Source: JAAFHI01 sp039793685
Lineage (GTDB): Bacteria; Acidobacteriota; Blastocatellia; Chloracidobacteriales; Chloracidobacteriaceae
Direction of reading: 5' to 3'
Length of the DNA stretch: 64,000 nucleotides
Assembly (NCBI GenBank): GCA_039793685.1
Contig: JBDRAL010000086.1
Span: forward strand, 258,360 to 322,359
Within the stretch, counting starts at the first letter, position 1; each line of letters begins with the position of its first letter. Shown piece after piece: positions 32,686 to 41,286 of this stretch. A model generated the notes under the pieces. It did not search any database and had not been told where the DNA came from. It saw only the letters and a list, made by a program, of their open reading frames with translations. The translations under genes and the position numbers were made by a program.

Positions 32686-34746
32686 ATGCGACCCATCAAG
32701 CACGCTGAAAGAGCGTTGTCCAAACTTGCCGACGGACTCTTCAATTCGATCCAGTCGGTCAACAAGTATCGACCAGCGCCGTCTTTCACGCCGAAATGGT
32801 CCGACAAGCCGATGCTCAAGTCCTGGCAGAAAACCAAGCCGACGCTCGGCTGGCCCCGGACAACCGATTCCCTCTGTCCCAAGTGCGTCAAGGAAGCGCG
32901 CGAAAAGATCATCGGCGGCGAAGTTGACTACACCATCCTCATCAACGAAAAGGTCGGTGAAATCAAGGCGCAGATCGTCAAGCGCCACAACGCCGAGACT
33001 GGCCGCGACGAAGTGTGGATGGAAAAGGAATGCCCGATCCACGGCAAGTACGAGGATCTGATGGCCATGGACGCAACTTTCCTCGCCCATATCGAAAGCC
33101 AGTTCCCCGGCCGCGACATCGACGCGCACGGCGACAAGGGTCTTCACAATCATGGCACGAGCAGCATCAAGCACGGCCGCGGGTCGGTGCTGACGGTCGA
33201 CCTGACCAACCGCTGCAACATGATGTGCGACCCCTGCTTCATGGACGCCAACCAGGTAGGATTTGTCCACGAGTTGTCCTTCGATGAAGTCAAGGAAGTC
33301 CTCGACAACGCCATCAGCATCAAGCCGCGTCGCCAGATGTCGGTGCAGTTCTCGGGCGGCGAGCCGACGCTCTCCCCGCACTTCCTTGATTCCATCCGGT
33401 ACTCCCGCAAGGTCGGCTACAACAGCGTTCAGTGCGCCACCAACGGCATCGAATTCGCCAAGAGCAAGGAATTCTGCCGCCAGGCCGCCGAAGCCGGTCT
33501 GCGTTACGTCTACCTTCAGTTCGACGGCATCGGCAACGACGCCAACAGCCACCGTCAGGTCGGCAACCTGTTCGACGTGAAACTGCGCGCGATTGAAAAC
33601 CTGCACGAAGCGGGCGTCGAAATCGTGCTCGTCATCACGCTGGTCAACGGCATCACCAACGACCAGGTCGCGCCGGTCATCCGGTTCGCGCTCGACAATC
33701 CGAAGAAGATCGCCTTCATCTCGTTCCAGCCGGTGTCGTTCACGGGCCGCGACGAGGACATCACCGACGAGCGTCGCCTGCGCCAGCGTTACACCCTGTC
33801 GCACCTCGCCCACGACGTGAAGGAACAGGTCGGCATTACCGAACCGACCCGCGACTGGTTCCCGATTTCCGTGATGAGCACCATCGCCGACTTCGCCGAC
33901 CTTGCGCACGGTCCGGACGCCCAGTTCGGTCACCTGAGCTGCGGCTGCCACCCGAACTGCGGCGTCGGCACGGCGGTGATGATCGACAAGGAAACCAAGG
34001 AAATGGTTCCGGTGCCGGAGTTCATCAACGTCCCGCAGCTTCTCAAGGACATGCAGGCCATCACCGACTCCGGTCGCGGACGCAAGTTCTCGGCTTTCAT
34101 GATGGCGCTCTCGCTGCTGCGCAACTACAACTCCTACAAGTCGCCGACCCACTTCACGCTGAAGTCGCTGGTCGAGAAGTTCGACAAGTCGCTCGGCATT
34201 TCGGGTCGCGACTACGGCTCGGTCAAGGGTGACCGGACCCGCGAAGACATCGAGAAGCGCCGCAAGGACCGCTGGAACTTCCTGTTCATCGCCGGGATGT
34301 GGTTCCAGGATCTGTTCAACTACGATTTCCGCCGCACCGAAATGTGCATCATCCCCTACGGCACGCAGGAAGGTGAAATCTCCTTCTGCGCGTACAACAC
34401 GGGCGTGGGCTGGCGGAACATCATTGAGGACATGCACAAGAATGCCACGGTCGCCAAGTGGTACAAGGAGCATGGCAAGCACGAAATCTATGCCAAGGGC
34501 CGCGAAGTCAAACTCGCTGAAACCGCCCTCAGCCTGAATGTCAACGCCGAAGACGCCGCGCGCGTTCGCGCCGTGGACGAAGAAGGCGTGCCGATGACCG
34601 CCGCCGAAGAAAAGCGGATGATGGAAAAGCTTTTCAAGGAAAAGGTTCTCGGAATCAAGAACGGGGAAACGAAGCTCGTCCAGTTGGGTCGTTCCAAGAA
34701 TGGCGCCGCTCAGGCCGCCACGGCTGCCACCGCCGAGAAGCGATAA
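32686..34746 (+). CDS. Radical SAM enzyme of the tetraether/membrane-spanning lipid synthase (Tes/Mss) type
   Basis: This protein has 686 residues. The N-terminal region has C64PKC67 and C116PIH119, a pattern fitting a small metal-binding domain. The radical SAM cluster is C177-x3-C181-x2-C184 (TNRCNMMCDPCFMDANQ), with SGGEPTLS (223-230) as the SAM-binding GGEP motif. C-terminal cysteines C419, C421, C425, C554 and C568 could hold further iron-sulfur clusters. This arrangement and the sequence (for example QFDGIGNDANSHRQVGNLFD, ISFQPVSFTGRDEDITDERR) match the archaeal Tes (MJ0619) family, which joins lipid tails through C-C bonds. Bacterial homologues have been proposed to make membrane-spanning iso-diabolic acid lipids in Acidobacteria (established knowledge for the family; inference for this gene). 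glnA follows after 161 bp. Confidence 0.78.
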   Translation: MRPIKHAERALSKLADGLFNSIQSVNKYRPAPSFTPKWSDKPMLKSWQKTKPTLGWPRTTDSLCPKCVKEAREKIIGGEVDYTILINEKVGEIKAQIVKRHNAETGRDEVWMEKECPIHGKYEDLMAMDATFLAHIESQFPGRDIDAHGDKGLHNHGTSSIKHGRGSVLTVDLTNRCNMMCDPCFMDANQVGFVHELSFDEVKEVLDNAISIKPRRQMSVQFSGGEPTLSPHFLDSIRYSRKVGYNSVQCATNGIEFAKSKEFCRQAAEAGLRYVYLQFDGIGNDANSHRQVGNLFDVKLRAIENLHEAGVEIVLVITLVNGITNDQVAPVIRFALDNPKKIAFISFQPVSFTGRDEDITDERRLRQRYTLSHLAHDVKEQVGITEPTRDWFPISVMSTIADFADLAHGPDAQFGHLSCGCHPNCGVGTAVMIDKETKEMVPVPEFINVPQLLKDMQAITDSGRGRKFSAFMMALSLLRNYNSYKSPTHFTLKSLVEKFDKSLGISGRDYGSVKGDRTREDIEKRRKDRWNFLFIAGMWFQDLFNYDFRRTEMCIIPYGTQEGEISFCAYNTGVGWRNIIEDMHKNATVAKWYKEHGKHEIYAKGREVKLAETALSLNVNAEDAARVRAVDEEGVPMTAAEEKRMMEKLFKEKVLGIKNGETKLVQLGRSKNGAAQAATAATAEKR

Positions 34747-34907
34747 CCACTTGACGGCTGAAAAGCCCTCACGAGGCGGCGGCTGTCGAAAGACCAGTCG
34801 CCGCCTCGACCTTTTTGGTGGCGGTTTTCCCCCCAAAGCCGCCACCGCCCGCGTTCCCAAAACACACCAATCGCCCAATCTCTCACTCATACCTCTGGGG
34901 AGGACCA

Positions 34908-36320
34908 ATGGATCCGAAGACAGTTTTGAAATTCGCCGAAGACGAACAGGTCAAATTCGTTGACGTGCGCTTCACCGACCTGCCCGGCTCGTGGCATCAC
35001 CTGACGTTTCCGATCAGTGAACTCAGCGAAAGCAGCTTCACCGACGGATTCGGCTTTGATGCGTCGAGTCTCCGCGGCTGGGCCAGCATCAACGAAAGCG
35101 ACATGCTTCTGATTCCGGACCCTGAGCGGTTCTGGATCGACCCGTTCTTCGAAGAGCCGACCCTCTGCATCATCGCCGACGTCGTCGAACCGATGACCAA
35201 GGAAGGCTACGGCCTCGACCCCCGCTCCGTCGCCAAGCGCGTCGAGAGCTATCTCAAGTTCACCGGCATCGCCGATACGTCCTACTTCGGACCGGAAGCC
35301 GAATTCTTCATCTTCGACCACGTCAGCTACCGCAACGATCCACACCACGCTTTCTTCAAGTTTTACAACAATGAAGAAGGTCTCTGGACCAGCAAGAGCA
35401 AGCAGGACAACCTCGGTTTCCGCATCCGTGGCAAGGAAGGTTACGTTCCGGTTCCGCCGATGGACTCGCTCCAGGACCTGCGCTCGGAAATCGTGCTGAA
35501 CCTCGAAGCCGTCGGCATCCAGCCGGAATGCCATCACCACGAAGTCGCCACCGGCGGCCAGTGCGAAATCGACTTCCGGTACGGCAAGCTGCTGCACACG
35601 GCGGATAACGTCCAGTTGTTCAAGTACATCGTGCGCAACACGGCCTATCAGTACGGCAAGGCCGCGACCTTCATGCCGAAGCCGATGTTTGGCGACAACG
35701 GTTCGGGGATGCACTGCCACCAGTCGCTCTGGAAGGACGGCAAGCCCCTCTTCGCGGGCGACAAGTACGCCGGACTTTCCGAAACGGCGCTCTACTACAT
35801 CGGCGGGCTGTTGAAGCACGCCGCCGCGATCGTGGCCTTCGCCGCCCCGACCACCAACAGTTACAAGCGTCTCGTGCCGGGCTTCGAAGCCCCGAACAAG
35901 CTGGCATATTCGGCCCGCAACCGTTCGGCAGCCATCCGGATTCCGATGTTTTCGCAGAATCCGAAACTCAAGCGCCTCGAATTCCGGCCGCCGGATCCGA
36001 GCTGCAACCCCTATCTGGCCTTCGCCGCCATGACGATGGCCGGTCTCGACGGCATCCAGAACAAGATCGATCCGGGAGATCCGCTCGACAAGGACATCTA
36101 CGACTTGCCGGCGGAAGAGCAGGCCAAGGTGATGAACCTGCCGGGCACGCTCGACGAAGCGCTCGCCGCGCTTGAAAAGGACCACCAGTTCCTGCTCAAG
36201 GGCGATGTCTTCACCGAATCGCTCGTCGAACGCCACATCGAGTACAAGCGGAAGAAGGAAATCGACACCCTTCGCCTGCGGCCGCACCCGATGGAATTCC
36301 AGATGTACTTCGACGTTTAA
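34908..36320 (+). CDS. glnA: Glutamine synthetase, type I
   Basis: This 470-residue protein makes glutamine from glutamate, ammonia and ATP as a dodecamer. GGGGAGG just before ATG 34908 decides the start; an in-frame upstream ATG at 34815 would add 31 residues of non-family sequence. Landmarks are GFGFDASSLRGWASINESDM, the metal and glutamate site FGPEAEFFIFD, the ATP region PKPMFGDNGSGMHCHQSLW, the flap NRSAAIRIP, and the adenylylation site IYDLPAEE with Tyr398. The intact Tyr site suggests GlnE-type control. A strong terminator follows. Context with the upstream radical SAM gene has no obvious metabolic logic. Confidence 0.96.
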   Translation: MDPKTVLKFAEDEQVKFVDVRFTDLPGSWHHLTFPISELSESSFTDGFGFDASSLRGWASINESDMLLIPDPERFWIDPFFEEPTLCIIADVVEPMTKEGYGLDPRSVAKRVESYLKFTGIADTSYFGPEAEFFIFDHVSYRNDPHHAFFKFYNNEEGLWTSKSKQDNLGFRIRGKEGYVPVPPMDSLQDLRSEIVLNLEAVGIQPECHHHEVATGGQCEIDFRYGKLLHTADNVQLFKYIVRNTAYQYGKAATFMPKPMFGDNGSGMHCHQSLWKDGKPLFAGDKYAGLSETALYYIGGLLKHAAAIVAFAAPTTNSYKRLVPGFEAPNKLAYSARNRSAAIRIPMFSQNPKLKRLEFRPPDPSCNPYLAFAAMTMAGLDGIQNKIDPGDPLDKDIYDLPAEEQAKVMNLPGTLDEALAALEKDHQFLLKGDVFTESLVERHIEYKRKKEIDTLRLRPHPMEFQMYFDV

Positions 36321-36346
36321 CCCGAAGCGCATCCTTTAAATAAAAG

Positions 36347-36378
36347 AGGCGAGCGGATTTTTCCGTTCGCCTTTTTTG
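36347..36378 (+). terminator. Intrinsic terminator of glnA
   Basis: AGGCGAGCGGA (36347-36357) pairs with TCCGTTCGCCT (36362-36372) with one G-T pair, followed by TTTTTG. Confidence 0.92.
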
Positions 36379-36380
36379 TT

Positions 36381-36447
36381 CAGAGTCTCCCGCTTTAGCG
36401 GGAATTCCTTTTCCATCAATCATTTCCCACTAAAGCGGTAGACGCTG
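36381..36447. repeat. Inverted repeat with CCGCTTTAG cores
   Basis: Two 24-bp arms, 36381-36404 and 36424-36447, match as inverted copies with three mismatches. The left arm contains the perfect palindrome CCCGCTTTAGCGGG-like hairpin; the right arm contains the related CACTAAAGCGGTAG. The element directly follows the glnA terminator and ends two bases before the stop of the convergent gene at 36450. It could stop transcription from both sides or be a REP-type element. Confidence 0.65.
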
Positions 36448-36449
36448 AA

Positions 36450-37718
36450 CTACCTTCCGGTGATCCTGATCTCACGTTCCGGCGATTCCGCGAGGAGTTT
36501 ATTGCCCGGATCGAAGGCTTTTACTTTCCACTTCAACACGCCGTCGGTCGCGCGTTCGCCAAGCCAGGACGGACCGCGATAATCGAACCGCCCCGCCGGA
36601 AGCATCGCGGAATGAACCACCTTCCCCGCCCCGTCCGTGATTTCAAGCCGGTAATAGGCCACGCCCTCGGTTTCGGACCATTTGAAGCCGATCACCGACG
36701 ACATTGAAAAGACCGCCGCGTTTTCAGGCAGAAGGGTCCATTCCTGAGCAGTGAACCGCGCCGGGGTCTGGTCGTTCGGGTCCGACGCGTCGCCGATACT
36801 GACGAAGTACTTCAACGTCGGGAGGGAAAATCCGGCGGTGGCCCCGGCGGGAACGGCGTTGGTCGGGTTGGCCGGATCGGGAACCGCCTCGATTCTCAGT
36901 AAAAGCTGATAACCGCCCGCCAGCGTTTTATCCACCCGCCAGTTTTCCGGACCGGGCAAGGCATACCGGCCTCCCGGCGGAAGCTGGACGTTGAATCTCG
37001 CAAGTTGCGTGAAACGGCGCTGGCGTCCGCGTTCTTCCGGCGGGAGCGAGGCTTCTGGAAGCAAATCGGCGGCCGACGGCGGCGTGTCGCCCGGCTTGAC
37101 GATTTCCCACCGACCGACCAGTCGCCCCGTTCCGGTGTAGTTGATTTCCGCCGTGATGCTCGGCAACGGTTCACCGGATTTCACGAACGGAACGGTTTTG
37201 CGCCCGCCGTCCCACAGCAGCTTTACATTCGTGAGGGAAAAAGAAGTGGACGCCCCGTTCCCGCTCAACCGGAGCGTGACCACGACGTACTCATCGGGGC
37301 CGGGGCCGTCAGTCCGGACAAATCGGCGCACATAAAAAAACGTGCCCTTTCCCTGCACCGCGTCCTGATACGCCCGGCGGGCGACCGACGGCGGCACGCT
37401 CATCACGTCGGTGTAGTTCGACGCGCCGCTCGTGCGCGACTGGTCGTACCGCACGGGCAGCGAGCCGAAAACCGTCGCCGGATCGCAGCGAAAACCGAGG
37501 TCCGGCGTTGCCGGAATGATGTCGCCGCAGAACGTCCCGCTCACGGGTCGCAAGTTGGCGGCGTTCGAAAAGGTCAGAAAAACGCTCGTCGCCCCCTGCG
37601 AATACACCGTCGCGGAAGTCGGCGAAACGGTCACGTTTTGGGCGCAAACCGTTTCAAAACAGAGACATACAAGGAAGGAGGAAAACAGCCAGAACGACTT
37701 TTTCAATGTGGACTTCAT
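36450..37718 (-). CDS. Secreted protein with Ig-like N-terminal region, unknown function
   Basis: This 422-residue protein starts MKSTLKKSFWLFSSFLVCLC (signal peptide, ending VCAQ). The longer ORF overlaps the upstream gene heavily and is discarded. The N-terminus VTVSPTSATVYSQGATSVFL is typical of an Ig-like/BIG-type strand. Later parts are beta-rich and repetitive, with segments such as GTGRLVGRWEIVKPGDTPPS (a linker also seen in lipoprotein-like proteins) and YYRLEITDGAGKVVHSAMLP, a fibronectin-III-like strand pair near the C-terminus. It begins 11 bp after the stop of the outer-membrane protein gene and is very likely co-transcribed, so a joint periplasmic or surface role is likely. Confidence 0.75.
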   Translation of the reverse strand: MKSTLKKSFWLFSSFLVCLCFETVCAQNVTVSPTSATVYSQGATSVFLTFSNAANLRPVSGTFCGDIIPATPDLGFRCDPATVFGSLPVRYDQSRTSGASNYTDVMSVPPSVARRAYQDAVQGKGTFFYVRRFVRTDGPGPDEYVVVTLRLSGNGASTSFSLTNVKLLWDGGRKTVPFVKSGEPLPSITAEINYTGTGRLVGRWEIVKPGDTPPSAADLLPEASLPPEERGRQRRFTQLARFNVQLPPGGRYALPGPENWRVDKTLAGGYQLLLRIEAVPDPANPTNAVPAGATAGFSLPTLKYFVSIGDASDPNDQTPARFTAQEWTLLPENAAVFSMSSVIGFKWSETEGVAYYRLEITDGAGKVVHSAMLPAGRFDYRGPSWLGERATDGVLKWKVKAFDPGNKLLAESPEREIRITGR

Positions 37719-37729
37719 AAAATGCTCAT

Positions 37730-40030
37730 TTAGAAGAAGGTAATCGTGATTCCCGCGTTGATGATCTGGACGCGCGTCCGGTCGCGCGTACCGGCGGCGA
37801 AATCGCGGGTGATGGCGAGCCGGTCGGCAAACCGGATGAACGCCTGCGTCTGAACTTTTCGGAATTTGCTTTTCTCGACGCCGAAGGTGAACGCCAACTG
37901 GGTGTCGAACTCGACGTTGCGGTTGCGGGCAATGTTTTCGATGTCGCCCGCGATGGTGTGCGTCAGATTTCCCGTCCAGGTGAACCGCTTGTCGATCTGC
38001 CACGTCATCGAGGTCCCGACACGCCACGTCCGGCTGGTTTTGTTGAATTCCCGCTCGAAAGCGCTTTCCCGGTTCAGTTCGACCGAGGTTTGAAACCGCG
38101 CGCCTGAATTGAACCCGAATTTGACGGCGTGAACCTGGTTGAGCTGGTCCGCCGTTTCGCGCGTCAATTGCTCGTTGTCGGTCAGCGCCCGGTTGTAGTT
38201 GTACCCGAAGGAAAATTTGCCGAGCGTCCATTCCAGCCCGAGGGTCTGGTTGGTTTGAAACTGGTCGGGAATGGCTTCCGGAGCGAATTCGAACCCGCCG
38301 CCGACCGGAATCGCCTCGCCGAACTGGTGGGTCCGGTCGAATCCGTAGCTCACGCGGGGCAGCAACGGCGATTTCGCGATTTTTCCCCTGAACAACATCG
38401 CCGCCGGGAAGGAAACGTTCACCCGGTAGGCCCGCGTCACCGATTTCAAAATGGACGGAACGTCGGCGAGGTTGTCGTTGAACTGGTTGTAACCCGACTG
38501 GATCGCGAGATCGCCGATGGTCGCGTTGGCCGAGACTTCCTGCGAAGTTTTGTCCGCCTGCGTCGAAGCGCCGAGACTTTTGTAGAGCGGGTCCACCCGT
38601 TCGTGCTTGTAATTGACCGTTAGTGCGAGGGTTTTCTCCTTGAAAATGACGCGGTTGCGGATGGCCTCGACGGCAATCTCGATGTACCGCGCGTTTCGGG
38701 TCGTCCGCTGCCCGGCGGCGACGGCGTCGCCCTGTTCAAGCAGCGGGTCGGCCGGATTGTCGAACCGGCTCCGGGAAAATCCGGCCTCGCCTTTGACCCG
38801 ACCGGTCGGGTCGGCGAAAAGAAGTTTGACGCTCCCGCCCTGGCTGCGTTCGACGTCGTTGACGCTGGCGTCTGAAACGCCGTTCAGAGCCGAGACGTAG
38901 CCGTGCATTCCGCCGAACTCCAGTCGAAGCGCACCAGGTTTCTTTTCGAAAACCTCGACTCCCAACGTCATGCTTTGAAGTTGATGACGCCGGTTATCGA
39001 GACCGAAGAAATTGCCGAACCCGACCACGCTCGTACCGTTCATCGCGGCGGCGGAAAAATCGAAGCGCCCGGCAAAGGGGACCGCCACGGTGATTCCACG
39101 GCTGCTGAATCCGTTCACCAGATGGCGAAATCCTCCGAAACTGAAATGTCCGAGCTGCCATTTCGCCTTTCCGACCTCGAATTCCAGTAAAAAACTTGAA
39201 AGATCGACCTTCGGGGCGCGGTTTCCCAAAGTGCTGAACCGCAATGCCTCCTCCTGATTGGTCGAACCGGCAAAATCCGCCTGAGCCGAGGCCTTGAAAC
39301 CGCCCCGGACCACCGCGATTTTGACCGTTGATTGAAGCGTGCCGTCCGTAAAGGTCGCGCGCTGGGCCGGCCGGGTCGAGCCGGGATCATTGAACTGGGC
39401 GGGCTGGGATTTCATCGTCAAGGTCAGCGACGGCGTAAACGTGATTTCGTCGAAGCCGAACCTTCTGGGTTTCGGGGTGGTTTCCACAGCGGGAGGGTCG
39501 GTTTTCGCCGCCGTGGATTCCTCCGGTGGCGCCGATTCGGTCTTTTTCTCTCCGGAATCGACCGCCGGAGTTGATTCAACCGGCGCTGTCTCATTGTTTT
39601 CCACAACCCCGGCTTCGTTATCAGCCGTTTGTTCTCCAGGAGAGGCGATGTTCAATGGAAATCGCCCGATTTCCTTCCATTCCTCGCGGTCAGAAATCAG
39701 GTATACCGTCACGTCCGATTTTCCGACTGGAAGCGGAAGGTTCGCCGGGTTGTAAATGTACCGCTTGCCCGTCACGGCAAAAAAAGCGGTCACATCGGAT
39801 TCGCCGATCAGAATCCCGATATGCCCTTCCTTCGGACCCGGCAACCGATTGAACTCAAGATAAATGAACGCATCGGGCGGGACCGGTTTTCCGGCGTCAA
39901 AACCTGCCGTCACCGCGACCGGTTCGGCCGTTTCCTGCCCCGAAACGATTTCAAAACCGCCCATAAACAGAAAAACCGCCAGAAAAACCGTTTTCAGGGC
40001 GCAAAAATCCCATCGAGCGCGTCGGTTCAT
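37730..40030 (-). CDS. Outer-membrane beta-barrel protein with Pro/Glu-rich N-terminal linker
   Basis: This 766-residue protein uses the start MNRRARWDFCALKTVFLAVF, supported by GGAGG nine bases upstream; the 40051 start is a TTG without support. The signal peptide ends VSG. A soluble N-terminal domain (~25-120) is followed by a Thr/Pro/Glu/Ser-rich linker (~120-185, TAPVESTPAVDSGEKKTESA). After that come about 570 residues of alternating hydrophobic/polar short strands ending in phenylalanine (NAGITITFF), the hallmark of a Bam-inserted barrel. The likely role is an outer-membrane channel or secretin-type conduit; no substrate can be named. A heptamer array lies immediately upstream. Confidence 0.8.
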   Translation of the reverse strand: MNRRARWDFCALKTVFLAVFLFMGGFEIVSGQETAEPVAVTAGFDAGKPVPPDAFIYLEFNRLPGPKEGHIGILIGESDVTAFFAVTGKRYIYNPANLPLPVGKSDVTVYLISDREEWKEIGRFPLNIASPGEQTADNEAGVVENNETAPVESTPAVDSGEKKTESAPPEESTAAKTDPPAVETTPKPRRFGFDEITFTPSLTLTMKSQPAQFNDPGSTRPAQRATFTDGTLQSTVKIAVVRGGFKASAQADFAGSTNQEEALRFSTLGNRAPKVDLSSFLLEFEVGKAKWQLGHFSFGGFRHLVNGFSSRGITVAVPFAGRFDFSAAAMNGTSVVGFGNFFGLDNRRHQLQSMTLGVEVFEKKPGALRLEFGGMHGYVSALNGVSDASVNDVERSQGGSVKLLFADPTGRVKGEAGFSRSRFDNPADPLLEQGDAVAAGQRTTRNARYIEIAVEAIRNRVIFKEKTLALTVNYKHERVDPLYKSLGASTQADKTSQEVSANATIGDLAIQSGYNQFNDNLADVPSILKSVTRAYRVNVSFPAAMLFRGKIAKSPLLPRVSYGFDRTHQFGEAIPVGGGFEFAPEAIPDQFQTNQTLGLEWTLGKFSFGYNYNRALTDNEQLTRETADQLNQVHAVKFGFNSGARFQTSVELNRESAFEREFNKTSRTWRVGTSMTWQIDKRFTWTGNLTHTIAGDIENIARNRNVEFDTQLAFTFGVEKSKFRKVQTQAFIRFADRLAITRDFAAGTRDRTRVQIINAGITITFF

Positions 40031-40050
40031 CACGGGGCGCCTCCTATTCA

Positions 40051-40174
40051 AGCAGTTAGTCGAAAGCAGTTAGCAGTTAGTGAGGAAACCACGGGAAATC
40101 GTCAGAGAAGTGGTTACCGAAAATCACTAACTACTAACTGCTAACCACTAACCGCTAACCGCTAACCGCTGACC
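40051..40174. repeat. Heptamer array with inverted arms (GTTAGNN units)
   Basis: The left arm, 40051-40082, carries AGCAGTTAG units. The right arm, 40125-40174, carries complementary units CTAACCA, CTAACCG, CTAACCG, CTAACCG with CTAACTG. The core GTTAG is fixed and two bases vary (CA, TA, CG, TG). It lies between the minus-strand genes 40181-40885 and 37730-40030. The unit family is shared with 54391-54443. Confidence 0.88.
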
Positions 40175-40180
40175 ACTGCC

Positions 40181-40885
40181 TTACTTGCTGCAATCCGAGC
40201 CGATCTGCTGGGCGTCGCCGGAGAAATCCGTGCCCTTGATGGCCTTGACGACGACCTTCACCGCGAGGAGGCCGCACACGAAGCGGGTTTTGATGGACTG
40301 CTTTGCCTTGGCGGATTTGGGCTGGGCGCCCGCATCTTCCGAAACCGCGTCGATTTCATCGGACTGTTCGTTGACGCGCTGGCCGAATTCCTGAAGCAGC
40401 GACAGCGCGCCGCCCGCCTTGGAAATCAGCGCCAGCGCGGGCGCGGCGGGTCCGGCCAGCCGCTTGGCGATAAAGCTGTTGAGAACGTCGAGCTTCTTCC
40501 CTTCGCGCAGGCTCGCGACGATGGGGCCGAGCGTCCCGCGAAGCTGTTGCGCGCGACGCTTGAGTCCGGCGGCGCGGGCGAGAACGGCGCGCTTTTTGGA
40601 TTCATCGGCGGGGGCGTCCTTCGCGTCCTTGGCTTCCTTTTTGAAAAAGCCCCATTCCTTGTTGTACTCGGTGGCGTCCGTTGCAAATTTTTCGATGAAG
40701 GCCGCAATGCGCGCCTTCTGCTCGGGGGTCAGAAGATCTTCATCGGCAAAGGCCAATGGTTCGGCGGCGACGGGTTCGGGGAGGTAACGCTCGTTGAGTT
40801 CGGGCTGGGCGAGGGCGAAGTTCGGGGTGGCGGAGGCGGCGAGGAATCCCGCCGTGAGAAGGATCGAAGTGATGTGTTTCCGCAT
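40181..40885 (-). CDS. Secreted helical protein, unknown function
   Basis: The start MRKHITSILLTAGFLAASAT gives 234 residues with a signal peptide ending FALAQ; the ORF extends 15 codons further. The mature part is helical and charged (LTPEQKARIAAFIEKFATDA, then EWGFFKKEAKDAKDAPADES) with a Lys/Ala-rich middle and two cysteines near the C-terminus (FVCGLLAVK and SDCSK). The pattern hints at a periplasmic coiled-coil or metal-binding protein. No motif allows a function. It is transcribed away from the lipase gene, with 401 bp of spacer between them. Confidence 0.7.
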   Translation of the reverse strand: MRKHITSILLTAGFLAASATPNFALAQPELNERYLPEPVAAEPLAFADEDLLTPEQKARIAAFIEKFATDATEYNKEWGFFKKEAKDAKDAPADESKKRAVLARAAGLKRRAQQLRGTLGPIVASLREGKKLDVLNSFIAKRLAGPAAPALALISKAGGALSLLQEFGQRVNEQSDEIDAVSEDAGAQPKSAKAKQSIKTRFVCGLLAVKVVVKAIKGTDFSGDAQQIGSDCSK

Positions 40886-40954
40886 CGGAGTAGCTCCTTT
40901 TAAAGATGGTTGAAATAACCGACGCGGCAACCCTAGGCCCGTGAAAAAGGCAAA

Positions 40955-40990
40955 AGCGTGTCATTTTCCGAATTCTGAAAATGACACGCT
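40955..40990. promoter_or_regulatory. Perfect 14-bp inverted repeat
   Basis: AGCGTGTCATTTTC (40955-40968) and GAAAATGACACGCT (40977-40990) are perfect complements around an 8-nt loop. It lies in the 40886-41286 spacer between divergent genes. It could be an operator or a hairpin in the leader of the gene at 40181-40885. It is not followed by a long T-run on the minus strand, and TATTTTT follows on the plus strand. Confidence 0.6.
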
Positions 40991-41066
40991 CCGTATTTTT
41001 CCGCCGTGTTGTGCTCGCCAATTTTTCTGGCCAAGAATTTTCAAAATCCCTTCGGTGTCTACTTCA

Positions 41067-41201
41067 TTGACGCCAATCTTGAACCATCGTCAAGAAAATT
41101 GACGACCCGCTAACCATTTCACTCCCCCGACCGAACCCGTCACACATTTGGAAAAGCGTTTCTTTTCAACACTTTGACGCAACGCAAAAAAAAGTGCGTC
41201 A
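41067..41201 (+). promoter_or_regulatory. Cluster of TTGACG/CGTCAA motifs before the lipase gene
   Basis: TTGACG occurs at 41067, 41099 and 41174; inverted CGTCA(A) occurs at 41088 and 41197. The pair 41175-41181/41195-41201 is the perfect dyad TGACGCA-N13-TGCGTCA. They lie 86-220 bp before the start at 41287. Some may be promoter -35 boxes, but the mixed orientation suggests binding sites for one regulator. Confidence 0.45.
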
Positions 41202-41286
41202 TAAACCACTTTTGTGGAATGAATGTTGCTTCATTCAGTGCGTTCCTCAACAACCAGAAAAATTTCCTCTTGGAGGCGAAACGGTT

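Noticed and set aside
32656..34908. 750-residue open frame antisense to the radical SAM gene
   Set aside because: It mirrors the whole sense gene, has no start signal or family motif, and is explained by high GC at third positions.
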